Shown in pieces: positions 51,825-61,078 of a stretch of 64,000 nt of DNA. Location: NCBI GenBank assembly GCA_964527995.1, contig CAZGRP010000013.1:11935-75934 (forward strand), written 5' to 3'. The DNA is from CAZGRP01 sp964527995 (GTDB lineage Bacteria > Zhuqueibacterota > Zhuqueibacteria > Oceanimicrobiales > CAZGRP01). A program made the position numbers and the translations under genes. Every line of letters starts with the position of its first letter. The first letter of the stretch is position 1. The notes under the pieces are model-generated. The model did no database searches. It saw nothing but the letters and a program-made list of their open reading frames with translations, and was not told the origin of the DNA.

Positions 51825-52481
51825 TCAGAAGTGGCAAACGCCGCAACTGGTGGAGGCGTACCGGCCCTGCAGCTCCGGGATGCGGCCGCTGTTCACGGCA
51901 CGGTGACAGTTGACGCACCATCCCATCGTCAGGTCCGACACCTGCGCAACCCGCTCCATGGTTTCAACAGGGCCGTGGCAGCGCTGGCAGGTAACGCCCG
52001 CGTTGACATGTCGCCGGTGGTCGAAATAAACGAAGTCGGGCAGTGCGTGCACGCGGATCCATTGGATCGGTCTGGGCGTTCGACTTGGGTCGTATTTCAT
52101 CGTCGCCGTGTTGAACCCGACGGCGTCGTAGAGCTTCTTGAGTTCATCTGCCACCGGAATGCGCAATTCTCGGTTCTCCTTCTTGGCCTCCTGCTCAGCG
52201 ATTTTGACCTTGTCCCAAGAGGCCGTGACGAAGCGGTGGCAGTTCATGCACGTGGCAGCCGGTGGTATACCAGCGTGGCGACTCTTGTCCGCGGTGTCAT
52301 GGCAATAGAGGCAGCGGATCTGCAGGTCGCCGCTGTGGAGCCGATGCGAGAAGGCGATGGGTTGCGGCGGCGCGTATCCCTGGTCGACGCCGGGAAGATT
52401 GATGTTCACGCTGCGCGCGTAGATTACGGTCCCGGCAATGAGTGCAAGCAGAAGAATAATTGCGATATTCTGACGCGTCAT
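51825..52481 (-). CDS. actA: Alternative complex III pentahaem cytochrome A
   Basis: 218 residues with an N-terminal anchor (about 5-22) and five CxxCH: CLYCH, CMNCH, CQRCH, CVNCH, CGVCH. Conserved parts are IAFSHRLHSGDLQIRCLYCH, IQWIRVHALPDFVYFDHRRH and MGWCVNCHR, shared with the pentahaem protein at 32693. It is the periplasmic electron port. It follows narK by 79 bases on the same strand, so nar and act genes may be co-transcribed. Confidence 0.93.
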   Translation of the reverse strand: MTRQNIAIILLLALIAGTVIYARSVNINLPGVDQGYAPPQPIAFSHRLHSGDLQIRCLYCHDTADKSRHAGIPPAATCMNCHRFVTASWDKVKIAEQEAKKENRELRIPVADELKKLYDAVGFNTATMKYDPSRTPRPIQWIRVHALPDFVYFDHRRHVNAGVTCQRCHGPVETMERVAQVSDLTMGWCVNCHRAVNSGRIPELQGRYASTSCGVCHF

Positions 52482-52560
52482 CTTTTCCTTCGATCCGGTT
52501 GCTTAACCCTGGCGGTTCACGCGATAGCGGGGTCATGCCCCCGGCATCGCATCTCCAGAC

Positions 52561-53898
52561 CTAGGCCTCCACCGCCTCGACCTGTTCCGGCTGCAGTGCA
52601 ACAGCAGCTTCGGTTCTCTTCAAGAGCCAGACCAGGAGGAGAGACACCGCCGATAACCCGATAAAGACGGAGAAACCGTGAGAATAGCCCACCGCCCCTT
52701 GTCTCTGGACGAAATAGCCCAGGGTAGGCGGGATGACGAACCCACCCAGGGCGCCGAGGCCGCCCACCCATCCAGCACCACCGCCGACAGCTTCGGCGAT
52801 GTAGTGGGGGACGAGCTTGAACACCCCGGCATTGTTCACGCCCATACCGATTCCCATCAATAGCAGCCCGGCGATGGCTGGCCCAAACCGGTGCGAGAAG
52901 GTCAGAAAGATCGCACCGACCAGCATGGCGGTGATGGAGAAGAAGATCGTCGGCACGCCGCCGAAGCGATCGGAGGCGATTCCGCCCGGTACCCGGATCA
53001 GCGAGGCGAGCACGGAATAGAGCATGGTGAGTGCCCCGGCCGTTGCCAGCTCTTTGCCGAAGTATTGCTGCCAATAGGTGGGGAACCAGGCTGTCAGGGC
53101 AAGGAAACCACCGAAAGTCGTGAAGTAGAGAAACACCAGCGCCCAGGTGCGCCAGATCTTTGCAGCCTTGAGGAGCCCTTCCCAAACCCCGCCCTGCGGC
53201 AGGATCTCCTGTCCGTGTTCCTTGGCGATGCGGGCGGCCTCGTCGCGCGGCTTCTTTTTCCCTCCCTGGTACAGTTGAAAAAAGTAGGCGTTGGGTGCAT
53301 AGGCATAATAGAGCCAGATGCCGACCAGGAGAAGGCCGAGCCAGATGAGATAGGTGCCGGTGAGGGCGAAGGTGCCTATCAACAGCGGGATGAGATAGGC
53401 AAACAGGCCGGGTGCGATATTGCCGAAGCCAGCGTACGCCCCCAGGGCCCAGCCTTGTTTTTTCTTGGGAAACCAGTAGGAGACCTGGCCGATACCAACG
53501 GAGAAGGTGGCGATGCCGCAGCCGACAAGAAGGGCCAGGAAAAGCAGCATCGGGTAGTAGGCGATGGAGAGGTTCGCTGGACCGACTTCGTATAGCAGTG
53601 CCGACAGACCTGCCATGCCGACTGCCGAAGAGACCAGAAGGATGAGGAACGGCTTGCGCCCACCCGTGGTATCGACCCAGGCCCCAAAGGGGATGCGGAG
53701 CAGTGAACCGGAAAGGTTGGGCATGGCGACCAGCAGGCCCAACTGCACCGAAGTCATCATCATCGTTTTGTCGATGAGCTTGGCGGTGGGGCCGAAGAGC
53801 GATACACCGGCAAAGCCGATGAAGAACCCTATCGTCGCCCCGAAAAGTCCCCGGTTGGGCGTCCCCACGAGCTTGTACTCACCAGTGCCAGATTGCAT
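52561..53898 (-). CDS. narK: NarK-type nitrate/nitrite transporter
   Basis: A 445-residue major facilitator with twelve predicted helices. The glycine-rich family motifs are recognisable as GIATFSVGIGQVSYWFPKKK (about residue 110-130) and GIGMGVNNAGVFKLVPHY (second half). ATG 53898 with AGGTGG upstream is preferred over the GTG at 53910. It imports nitrate and/or exports nitrite for the cytoplasmic nitrate reductase encoded beside it. Confidence 0.9.
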   Translation of the reverse strand: MQSGTGEYKLVGTPNRGLFGATIGFFIGFAGVSLFGPTAKLIDKTMMMTSVQLGLLVAMPNLSGSLLRIPFGAWVDTTGGRKPFLILLVSSAVGMAGLSALLYEVGPANLSIAYYPMLLFLALLVGCGIATFSVGIGQVSYWFPKKKQGWALGAYAGFGNIAPGLFAYLIPLLIGTFALTGTYLIWLGLLLVGIWLYYAYAPNAYFFQLYQGGKKKPRDEAARIAKEHGQEILPQGGVWEGLLKAAKIWRTWALVFLYFTTFGGFLALTAWFPTYWQQYFGKELATAGALTMLYSVLASLIRVPGGIASDRFGGVPTIFFSITAMLVGAIFLTFSHRFGPAIAGLLLMGIGMGVNNAGVFKLVPHYIAEAVGGGAGWVGGLGALGGFVIPPTLGYFVQRQGAVGYSHGFSVFIGLSAVSLLLVWLLKRTEAAVALQPEQVEAVEA

Positions 53899-53950
53899 GA
53901 TCCACCTCACTTTGAAATCGCCGCTGTCAGGCAGCAGGCTGCGCTCTTCC

Positions 53951-54682
53951 TCAGGCCTCGATCTCGGCTTCCGCCACGCGTATCTTTTTCCGATCCCAGT
54001 ACCAGCGCACCAACTGCGGCTTGCGCCAGAGATAAGGGTTGGGCACTACAAGGATATGGACAAGTCTTGTGAACGGGAACAGCAGAATGATGGCAAAAGC
54101 ACCGATGATGTGCAGCTTTACCATGATTGGAAGCGGAGTGACATAGGCAATCTCTGGTTGGAACTTGACGATGGACCAGAGATAGGGAGAGAGCGCGGCT
54201 GCAAACCAGGAGCTGCCCCAACTGTGGAAGGCCGCCGTGTAGAGGCCGCTTCCCACCTGGAAAAGCAGGAAGCTGATGACGACCCAGTCCGCAACGGTTG
54301 TCACCATCTTTGTCTTGGTGTCGATCAGACGCCGGAGGGTGATGTTGATCAGGCCGATCAACGTGAAGATGCCACCGATGAAGGCTGTCACCTCCAGAGC
54401 ATAGAGGCGTATCGGCCTGCTGTTCCACAGAAGAACCTCTTTCGGCAGAAGAAAGGCGATGACGTGGCCGGCGAGGATGACGAGAACGCCATAGTGGAAA
54501 GGCACCAGTGCCCAGAAATGGGTCTTGTTCTCCAGGAACTGCGACGACAGGCTGGAGTAGGTGAAGCCACGTTTCGTGTAGCGCTGGATCGTGACCAGAA
54601 AGAAGGTGAACAGCGCCACGTAGGGCAGCACCATGAACCAGAAGAGATTAAAGTAGTCGAAAATCGTTGCCTGCTGTGTCAT
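53951..54682 (-). CDS. narI: Nitrate reductase gamma subunit, cytochrome b
   Basis: A 243-residue protein with five transmembrane helices. Histidines fitting the two b haems occur in PFHYGVLVILAGHVIAF and KLHIIGAFAIILLFPFTRLVH. NarI oxidises quinol and passes electrons through NarH to NarG. It lies 18 bases downstream of narJ. Confidence 0.93.
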   Translation of the reverse strand: MTQQATIFDYFNLFWFMVLPYVALFTFFLVTIQRYTKRGFTYSSLSSQFLENKTHFWALVPFHYGVLVILAGHVIAFLLPKEVLLWNSRPIRLYALEVTAFIGGIFTLIGLINITLRRLIDTKTKMVTTVADWVVISFLLFQVGSGLYTAAFHSWGSSWFAAALSPYLWSIVKFQPEIAYVTPLPIMVKLHIIGAFAIILLFPFTRLVHILVVPNPYLWRKPQLVRWYWDRKKIRVAEAEIEA

Positions 54683-54700
54683 GACGTTTACCCGGGATTC

Positions 54701-55312
54701 TTACCTGCCAGAGATCTGATTCAAGACACGTCGCTTTGACTCGGCGGTGCTCGTCCCGCTGGAGACCTCAACTGCAGCGCCATACTCATGCTGCAGCAAG
54801 CTTTGCAGCAGCCGAAGGACGAACTCGTACGGGTTCGTCTGGTCGAAGCTCTGCAAAATCTTGCCCAGCGCTGGCTGCAGGTAGCGTTGCGCGAAGTCCT
54901 TTGCCTCCTCGCCCGACAGGTGCGCAAGCAACAGCAGGCAGTGGCTCATGTGGTCCGGCAGTTCGATGCTTTCGGGAATGCCACGTTGCCTGAGCGCCCG
55001 ACGCATGCGCACCAGGAAGCGGCCGCGCTCGTAGTCCTCGCCGTAAAGATGCCATCCGATCTCGAGGCAGCATGAGGGATTCATGTCGAACGTGCGCGTA
55101 AACAGCTCTTCCAGCTCCGTCGAGCTCGAATGTTCGACAAACCGTCTGAACGGTTGGAGTTTCTCCGCTGCCAACGGATGGTCCCGCACGTGTTCGGCCA
55201 GGGAGCCGAGGTGCTGCAGCGTCCGGCCATCGGGGTAGGAGAGGAGATAGGCAAGATGCTGGAGGATTTTGTCGAGATGTTCCACTTCATGCTCCTCGTT
55301 TCGGTTCTTCAC
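54701..55312 (-). CDS. narJ: Nitrate reductase assembly chaperone NarJ
   Basis: A 203-residue helical protein of the TorD/NarJ family (ILQHLAYLLSYPDG, SCCLEIGWHLYGEDYERGRF, ELPDHMSHCLLLLAHL). It inserts the molybdenum cofactor and escorts NarG; it is not part of the final enzyme. The start overlaps the end of narH by 26 bases. Confidence 0.92.
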   Translation of the reverse strand: MKNRNEEHEVEHLDKILQHLAYLLSYPDGRTLQHLGSLAEHVRDHPLAAEKLQPFRRFVEHSSSTELEELFTRTFDMNPSCCLEIGWHLYGEDYERGRFLVRMRRALRQRGIPESIELPDHMSHCLLLLAHLSGEEAKDFAQRYLQPALGKILQSFDQTNPYEFVLRLLQSLLQHEYGAAVEVSSGTSTAESKRRVLNQISGR

Positions 55313-56777
55313 GCAGACCGAATCCGACCGACTGCTTGTATTCGAGTGGATCGCGCAGCATCTCGATGGCCTCCTCGCGGTGCGCCGGCGGGATCACGAA
55401 CCGATCCTCGAAGGTGCACAACGATGTCAGCTTGTAGATGGCCTCCGCTTCCTCCACCGAACTATCCGCGTCCAGCAACATCCTTTCGGCTGTTTCCATG
55501 GAGACATCGCCCACGGTGACGGCTCTGCGGTACTGTCTCACCGCCATCTGCTTTTTCAGCGCATACCGCAGCTTGCCTCCGTTCCCTGCTGCAAAGAGAT
55601 TGGCCAGATAGGCGATGGGGGCACGAGCTTTGTCGAAGTCCGGAAAGATTCCTTCGGCCAGGTTCTTGACGGTCTCTCCATCGAAGCTCGACATCACCGG
55701 CAGAAGGGCGGGCACGTAGAAGAGCATGGGCAGCGTACGGTACTCGATATGCGGCGGCAGGGCGATGCCCCATTCCTTCACGAACTTGTACACAGGAGAC
55801 TTCTGCGCCGTCCTGATGACGTCGTCGTGGATGCCGTTGAGGCGAGCCGCTTTGATGATGGCGGGGTCGTGCGGGTCAACAATCAGATCGCGATGCGCAT
55901 CGACCAGATCGGAATTCGGGGTTCTTGCAACCTCATCGATTTTTTCGGCATCGTAGAGGAGAACACCCAGATAGCGGATGCGACCGACACAGGAGTGAAA
56001 GCACGCCGGGGCCTGTCCGGACTCGATTCTGGGGAAGCAGAGGATGCACTTCTCAGACTTGCCCGTCTGCCAGTTGTAGTAAGTCTTCTTGTAGGGGCAG
56101 GCGGCGATGCAGGAGCGCCAGCCACGGCAGCGCTCCTGGTCGATCAGGACGATGCCGTCTTCACCACGCTTGTACAGGGCGCCGGACGGACAGGCCGCCA
56201 CACAGGCCGGATTGAGGCAGTGGTTGCAGATCCTCGGGAAGTAAAAAAAGACCAGCCGTTCGATGGCGAAAAGCTGCATCTTCTGTTCCGGGCTCAGCGC
56301 TTCCAGGTTTGGGTCATGCTCTGCGTAGACGGGCGAGCCGCTGAGGTCGTCGTCCCAGTTGGGGCCGGCTTCGATGTCGAGATATTCGCCGGTAACCATG
56401 GACACCGGTTTGGCGGTCGGCTGGTCGGTGCCTTCGGGCGAGTTGAAAAGGTCCTCGTACTTGTAGGTCCACGGTTCGTAGTAGTCGTCCATGCTGGGCT
56501 GATGCGGGTTATGGAAGATGTTGCCGATGATGCGCATCTTGCCCGTCGATCGCAGTTTCAGCTTGCCGTTGGTGTTCCGCCAGCCGCCCTCGTACTTATC
56601 CTGGTCTTCCCAGCGCGTCGGATAACCTGTGCCGGGTTTGGTCTCGACGTTGTTCCACCACATGTATTCGGTGCCTTTGCGGTCGGTCCAGATGTTCTTG
56701 CAGGCGATGCTGCAGGTGTGGCAGCCGATGCATTTGTCGAGATGGAAGACCATCGAGATCTGTGATCGGATGTCCAT
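55287..56777 (-). CDS. narH: Nitrate reductase beta subunit, iron-sulfur
   Basis: A 496-residue protein with four cysteine groups: CIGCHTCSIAC, CNHCLNPACVAAC, CRGWRSCIAAC and CILC plus CFHSC. The Trp in CxxWxxC is the family mark for the [3Fe-4S] cluster; the others bind [4Fe-4S]. The CIGCH here is part of a ferredoxin motif and not a haem site. AAAGGA precedes ATG 56777. Its distance from narG is unusual: 602 bases plus a gap separate them, so it needs its own promoter or a long read-through transcript. Confidence 0.95.
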   Translation of the reverse strand: MDIRSQISMVFHLDKCIGCHTCSIACKNIWTDRKGTEYMWWNNVETKPGTGYPTRWEDQDKYEGGWRNTNGKLKLRSTGKMRIIGNIFHNPHQPSMDDYYEPWTYKYEDLFNSPEGTDQPTAKPVSMVTGEYLDIEAGPNWDDDLSGSPVYAEHDPNLEALSPEQKMQLFAIERLVFFYFPRICNHCLNPACVAACPSGALYKRGEDGIVLIDQERCRGWRSCIAACPYKKTYYNWQTGKSEKCILCFPRIESGQAPACFHSCVGRIRYLGVLLYDAEKIDEVARTPNSDLVDAHRDLIVDPHDPAIIKAARLNGIHDDVIRTAQKSPVYKFVKEWGIALPPHIEYRTLPMLFYVPALLPVMSSFDGETVKNLAEGIFPDFDKARAPIAYLANLFAAGNGGKLRYALKKQMAVRQYRRAVTVGDVSMETAERMLLDADSSVEEAEAIYKLTSLCTFEDRFVIPPAHREEAIEMLRDPLEYKQSVGFGLREEPKRGA

Positions 56778-56886
56778 GTTAGTATCCTTTATGATGTGTT
56801 GCTTTGCGTAACAAATCGTTAAACAACTTGCGTTTTGGTCCTCCAGCTCGTAACTTTATCCAAATCGATTCCTGAGGAGAACCATC

Positions 56887-57123
56887 ATGACTATTGCGGA
56901 ATACGCAGAAAGAATTGTCAAGCTTATTGAGGCCAGACCCTCGGAAATAGATCTTGACCGGCTGATTTACGAAGTGTACGTCCGGGCGAAGATTGCCGAA
57001 TCCCGGCGTGACCGTACAGAAGGTCACTGGAAGGTCCATGACGAGGTGATGGAGGAAATGTGGCGGAGAATCGATTCGAAGTCCGGTGGTTGCGACGAGC
57101 CGAGCAAGACCTCTACAAAATAA
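56887..57123 (+). CDS. Putative antitoxin of a type II toxin-antitoxin pair
   Basis: A 78-residue, charged helical protein (MTIAEYAERIVKLIEARP, IDLDRLIYEVYVRAKIAES) starting at ATG 56887 after CCTGAGGAG. It overlaps by 64 bases a ParE/RelE-type toxin gene in another frame, the typical layout. I do not recognise the exact antitoxin family. It lies on the strand opposite to the nar genes, between narH and narG. Confidence 0.65.
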   Translation: MTIAEYAERIVKLIEARPSEIDLDRLIYEVYVRAKIAESRRDRTEGHWKVHDEVMEEMWRRIDSKSGGCDEPSKTSTK

Positions 57124-57199
57124 TCGATGAGATTTCAAGCGACTCTCCCGCCAGGGCCGCTCAGTTTGCCCGAAAGATTCAAAATGCCGTTGATTCATT
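57060..57199 (+). CDS. ParE/RelE-family toxin, N-terminal part (cut by gap)
   Basis: GTG 57060 begins MAENRFEVRWLRRAEQDL, then YKIIDEISSDSPARAAQFAR, the typical first half of a ParE-type toxin (strand, then two helices). The sequence runs into the 100-N gap; the frame after the gap (FQQFKKQG) may or may not belong to it. Such toxins inhibit gyrase or cleave mRNA; which applies here cannot be told. Confidence 0.72.
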
Positions 57200-57299
57200 N
57201 NNNNNNNNNNNNNNNNNNNNNNNNNNNNNNNNNNNNNNNNNNNNNNNNNNNNNNNNNNNNNNNNNNNNNNNNNNNNNNNNNNNNNNNNNNNNNNNNNNN
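57200..57299. other. Assembly gap (100 N)
   Basis: Exactly 100 N. It truncates the toxin gene and separates narG from narH, so the adjacency of the two nar parts is a scaffolding inference. Confidence 0.97.
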
Positions 57300-57347
57300 T
57301 TTCAACAATTCAAGAAACAGGGTTGACAAAACTCTCCGTTCTCGTCA

Positions 57348-57362
57348 AACCCTGACAGGGTT
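57348..57362. repeat. Short palindrome beside the gap
   Basis: AACCCTGACAGGGTT, a perfect odd palindrome, lies within a larger hairpin (CAGGGTTGAC at about 57319 with GTCAAACCCTG). Short palindromes like this are often multicopy, which may explain the assembly break. Confidence 0.6.
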
Positions 57363-57379
57363 GGCTTCTTCCACGTTTC

Positions 57380-60300
57380 TCACCACTTCAGCTCCGGCAG
57401 TTTGCGCACCAGAACGTGCGTGTCGCGGTTCGATCCGGTCGGTCCCCAGTAATTGAAATGATAAGTGAATTGACCGTAGCCGCCAATGAGCAGGTTCGGC
57501 TTGAGGCGAGTGCGTGTCAGACTGTTGTGGCCGCCAGCGCGGCGATTGCCCCGCAGCGGTGACTTCGGCACCGAGTAGGTGCGCTCCGGCGAGTGGTATT
57601 GGATGCAGATTCCGCGGGGAATGCGGGCACTCACGCAGGCCCTCGTTACCACCACGCCGTTGTCGTTATAGACCTCGACCCAGTCGTTGTCTCGGATGCC
57701 CAACTCCGCTGCGTCCTGATCGTTTATCCAGAACGGCTCGACGCCGCGCGAAAGCGTGGTCATCCGGTGGTTGTCGCCGTAGGTCGAGTGGATATGCCAT
57801 TTTCCGTGGGGAGTCAGGAAGTTCAGCATCATCGATTTGCCGGCCTCTGTCGAAACCCGGATATCGGCATACTGCGACGGAGTCGGTTTCGGCTTGTAGG
57901 TCGGCAGATGCTCCCCAAACCGGATGTAGCCGGGATGGTCGAGGTAGAAGTGCTGTCGCCCTGTGAGGGTGCGCCATGGCACCAGCTTTTCGACATTGTA
58001 GGTGAAGGGTGAGTAGGCCCGGCCGTCGCTGAGCAGCCCCGACCACATCGGCGAGTTGACGAAGCGCCGCGGCTGCGCCTGCAAATCTTTGTAGCTGGTC
58101 CTGACGTTGCGCGACTTCTCGGCCAGGTCCGCAAGCGGCAGGCCGACTTTTTCCTCCATGTTCTTGTAGGAACGATAGGCCAGCTCGCCGTTGGTGACTG
58201 TCGCCAGGTGGAGAATGACATCGCAGACCTCTTCATCTTCCTCGAGAGAGGGATAGGTCCTGCCGTTCCAGCTCTGCGTGGGGTGGGTCTCGAGCATCTT
58301 GTCGTAAAAGTCGGCAATTGCATAGTGCGTTCCGTGCGCTCCGAGTCCACCGTCGCGGGCCAGGGGACCAAACGAGATGTATTGGTTGTACAGGTTTTTG
58401 TAGTCGCGGTAAACGATCTGCATCCCCGGCATGGTCTTACCGGGAATGGCTTCGACTTCGCCGCGGGCCCAGTCCTTGATCATGGGCTGAGCGATCTCGG
58501 CAGGGGTGTCGTGCGCCAGTGGCTTGGTGACCAGGTCCGGCACTGGTTCTGGAAAGTGTGTCTGCGCCAGCTCGGAGAACTTCCTGGCGATCTGCTTGAA
58601 GATTTCCCAGTCGCTCTTCGATTCCCAGCAGGGTGGCACGGCCTGGGACAGCGGATGAATGAAGCTGTGCATGTCGGTGGAGTTGAGGTCGGCCTTCTCA
58701 TACCAGGTTGCCGCCGGCAGGACGATGTCGGAGTAAAGGGCCGACGTGTCCATGCGGAAGTTGAGATCGACAACCAGGTCCATTTTGCCTTGCGGCGCTT
58801 TCTGATGCCACACAACTTCCTTCACAGAGTCCTTTGCGAACTCGCTGTCACCCTCGGTATTCGTGTGGGTTCCGAGATAGTGCTTCAAGAAGTATTCGTG
58901 CCCTTTGGCGCTGGCCATCAGGGCGTTTCCACGCCAGATGTACCAGACGCGCGGCCAGTTTTCAGCAGCGTCTGGGTCCTCCACCGCGAACTTGAGCTCG
59001 CTGCTCTTCAGTTGCTTCACGACATAGTCGAGGATATCGCGTTCCTCGCTGGAACCGGTTGCCTGGATGGCTTCGTTGACCAGGTCGATGGAGTTCTTCG
59101 AGAATTGCGGAAAGAAGGGCATCCAGCCGTTGCGTACCGCCCGGATCTGCACGTCCATGGTGTGTCCCTTGGCCAGCGAGTCGTCTCCCTGGTTCGGCGG
59201 GACCGTGTGATAGTCGGTGAAGTCTTTCTCATAGCGCCACTGGTCGGTATGGACGTAGTGCCAGCTAGGAGTGTTCTGCAGTCGTGGCGCTCCGTACCAG
59301 TCCTTGGCAAAGGCGATGGTGCCCCACGATTCGGCCGGTGCCAGCTTCTCCTGACCGACATAATGCGCCAGGCCGCCGCCGTTCACGCCGACACAGCCGC
59401 AAAACATCAGCGCGTGGATTCCGGCGCGGTACATCAGGTTACCGTGATACCAATGGTTGACTCCGGCGCCGATGATGATGGTGCACTTGCCTTTGGTGTA
59501 TTCGGCTGTCTTTCCCCACTCGCGGGCAAACTTGATCAGGTTCTGCCGGGAAAGGCCGGTGTATTTCTCTGACCATGCCGGCGTGTAGGGCGCGTCTTCG
59601 TCGTCGTAGCTCTCGGGGTAGGCGCCCTCCAGGCCGCGCGGCACGCCATACTGTGCCATGAGCAAGTCATAGACCGTGGTGACGGTTAAGGGCCCACTCA
59701 ACGTGTCGATCGTTCTGACGGGCACGCCGCGCAAGATCGCCCTGCCCTGGCTGAAATCGTCGAAGCGGACCTGAACGGTACCATCGTTCTTTTCCAGAAA
59801 GGTGAGCTCTGGGTCGATTTCGCTGCCGTCTTGTCCGTCTTTGAGCAGCAGATTCCACTTTCCTTTCTCCTTGCCCCAGCGGTGTCCGACGTTGCCCATG
59901 GGCATCTTGGGAGTTCCATCCCCGGCGTCCCACATCAGGAACTTCCACTCGCCATTCTCCTGGTCGGCATACTTCTTCAAGCAGCCGGCGCGCACCAACT
60001 GTTCGGCCTCGTAGTGATCGCCGCTTTGACGCAGCTCCACGAGGAAAGGTGCATCCGTGTACTGTTTGGTGTATCGAAGGAAATACGGCACCTTTCTGTC
60101 GTGATGAAACTCCTTCAAGAGCACATGATTGACCGCCATCCACCAGGCGCCGTCCTGACCCGCATTGATGGACATCCACTCGTCGGCATACTTGGCCACC
60201 TGGCTGAAATCAGGCGAGAAGACCACCATCTTGGTGCCGTTGTGTCGCGCCTCGGCGGCGAAATGGCAGTCGGGAGTGCGGGTCATGTTGAGGTTCGAAC

Positions 60301-61018
60301 CCATGACGGCCAAGAGCTTTGCGTTGTACCAGTCCGCGGATTCGTTCACGTCCGTTTGCTCGCCCCAGGTCTCGGGCGAGGCGTTGGGTAGGTCGCAGTA
60401 CCAGTCGTAGAAAGAAAGCGAGATGCCGCCCATCAGTTGCAGCATGCGAGCCCCGGAGGCGTAGCTGATCATCGACATGGCCGGGATGGGAGAGAACCCG
60501 GCGATCCGATCGGGGCCGTGCTTCTTGATGGTGTAGATGTTGGCGGCCGCCATGATTTCCAGAACGGTGTCCCAACTGACGCGGCGAAACCCGCCCTTGC
60601 CACGTGCCTTCTGCCAGCGCTGCCGCGATTCCGGGTTCTCGACCAGAGAGGCCCAGGCTTCAACGGGATCGTCGTACTCGGTCCGCGCCTGCTTCCACAG
60701 ATCCACCAGCACTCCACGAGCGTAGGGGTATTTCACCCGCAACGGGCTGTACAGGTACCACGAGAAGGAGATGCCGCGCTGGCAACCGCGCGGTTCATAA
60801 GGTGGCAGGCCGTGTTCCAGGCTCGGATAGTCCAGGCCCTGCATCTCCCACGTAACGATGCCGTCCTTGACGTGGATGTCCCAGGTGCAACTTCCGGTGC
60901 AGTTGACGCCGTGAGTGCTGCGGATGACCTTGTCGTACTGCCAGCGGTTGCGGTAGAATTGCTCCCAGCTTCTCTGCTTCGGGACAACGTCATCGCGGAT
61001 CCAGGACTTCAAACTCAT
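57380..61018 (-). CDS. narG: Nitrate reductase alpha subunit, molybdenum catalytic
   Basis: A 1212-residue protein. The FS0 cluster ligands are in THGVNCTGSCTWDIHV (HxxxCxxxC, about residues 36-51), with a later Cys in EPRGCQRG. The region with the Mo-ligating Asp reads YDWYCDLPNASPETWGEQTD, and ADWYNAKLLAVMGSNLNMTR and TPDCHFAAEARHNGTK match membrane-bound NarG throughout. No Tat signal is present, so the active site should face the cytoplasm, which argues against periplasmic nitrite-oxidoreductase (NxrA). It reduces nitrate to nitrite. It starts 61 bases after narC. Confidence 0.96.
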   Translation of the reverse strand: MSLKSWIRDDVVPKQRSWEQFYRNRWQYDKVIRSTHGVNCTGSCTWDIHVKDGIVTWEMQGLDYPSLEHGLPPYEPRGCQRGISFSWYLYSPLRVKYPYARGVLVDLWKQARTEYDDPVEAWASLVENPESRQRWQKARGKGGFRRVSWDTVLEIMAAANIYTIKKHGPDRIAGFSPIPAMSMISYASGARMLQLMGGISLSFYDWYCDLPNASPETWGEQTDVNESADWYNAKLLAVMGSNLNMTRTPDCHFAAEARHNGTKMVVFSPDFSQVAKYADEWMSINAGQDGAWWMAVNHVLLKEFHHDRKVPYFLRYTKQYTDAPFLVELRQSGDHYEAEQLVRAGCLKKYADQENGEWKFLMWDAGDGTPKMPMGNVGHRWGKEKGKWNLLLKDGQDGSEIDPELTFLEKNDGTVQVRFDDFSQGRAILRGVPVRTIDTLSGPLTVTTVYDLLMAQYGVPRGLEGAYPESYDDEDAPYTPAWSEKYTGLSRQNLIKFAREWGKTAEYTKGKCTIIIGAGVNHWYHGNLMYRAGIHALMFCGCVGVNGGGLAHYVGQEKLAPAESWGTIAFAKDWYGAPRLQNTPSWHYVHTDQWRYEKDFTDYHTVPPNQGDDSLAKGHTMDVQIRAVRNGWMPFFPQFSKNSIDLVNEAIQATGSSEERDILDYVVKQLKSSELKFAVEDPDAAENWPRVWYIWRGNALMASAKGHEYFLKHYLGTHTNTEGDSEFAKDSVKEVVWHQKAPQGKMDLVVDLNFRMDTSALYSDIVLPAATWYEKADLNSTDMHSFIHPLSQAVPPCWESKSDWEIFKQIARKFSELAQTHFPEPVPDLVTKPLAHDTPAEIAQPMIKDWARGEVEAIPGKTMPGMQIVYRDYKNLYNQYISFGPLARDGGLGAHGTHYAIADFYDKMLETHPTQSWNGRTYPSLEEDEEVCDVILHLATVTNGELAYRSYKNMEEKVGLPLADLAEKSRNVRTSYKDLQAQPRRFVNSPMWSGLLSDGRAYSPFTYNVEKLVPWRTLTGRQHFYLDHPGYIRFGEHLPTYKPKPTPSQYADIRVSTEAGKSMMLNFLTPHGKWHIHSTYGDNHRMTTLSRGVEPFWINDQDAAELGIRDNDWVEVYNDNGVVVTRACVSARIPRGICIQYHSPERTYSVPKSPLRGNRRAGGHNSLTRTRLKPNLLIGGYGQFTYHFNYWGPTGSNRDTHVLVRKLPELKW

Positions 61019-61078
61019 TGATCTTTTCCTTATGTTGGCGAACCTTCGAAAACGCCTCGTCCTTTCAGGCCCGATGCA

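Noticed and set aside
56700..56760. CIGCH in NarH as a haem-c motif
   Set aside because: The residues belong to CIGCHTCSIAC, a ferredoxin-type cluster motif in a cytoplasmic subunit.
57380..61018. NarG as a nitrite oxidoreductase (NxrA)
   Set aside because: No Tat signal, full NarG-type N terminus, and narJ, narI and narK present in the usual order.
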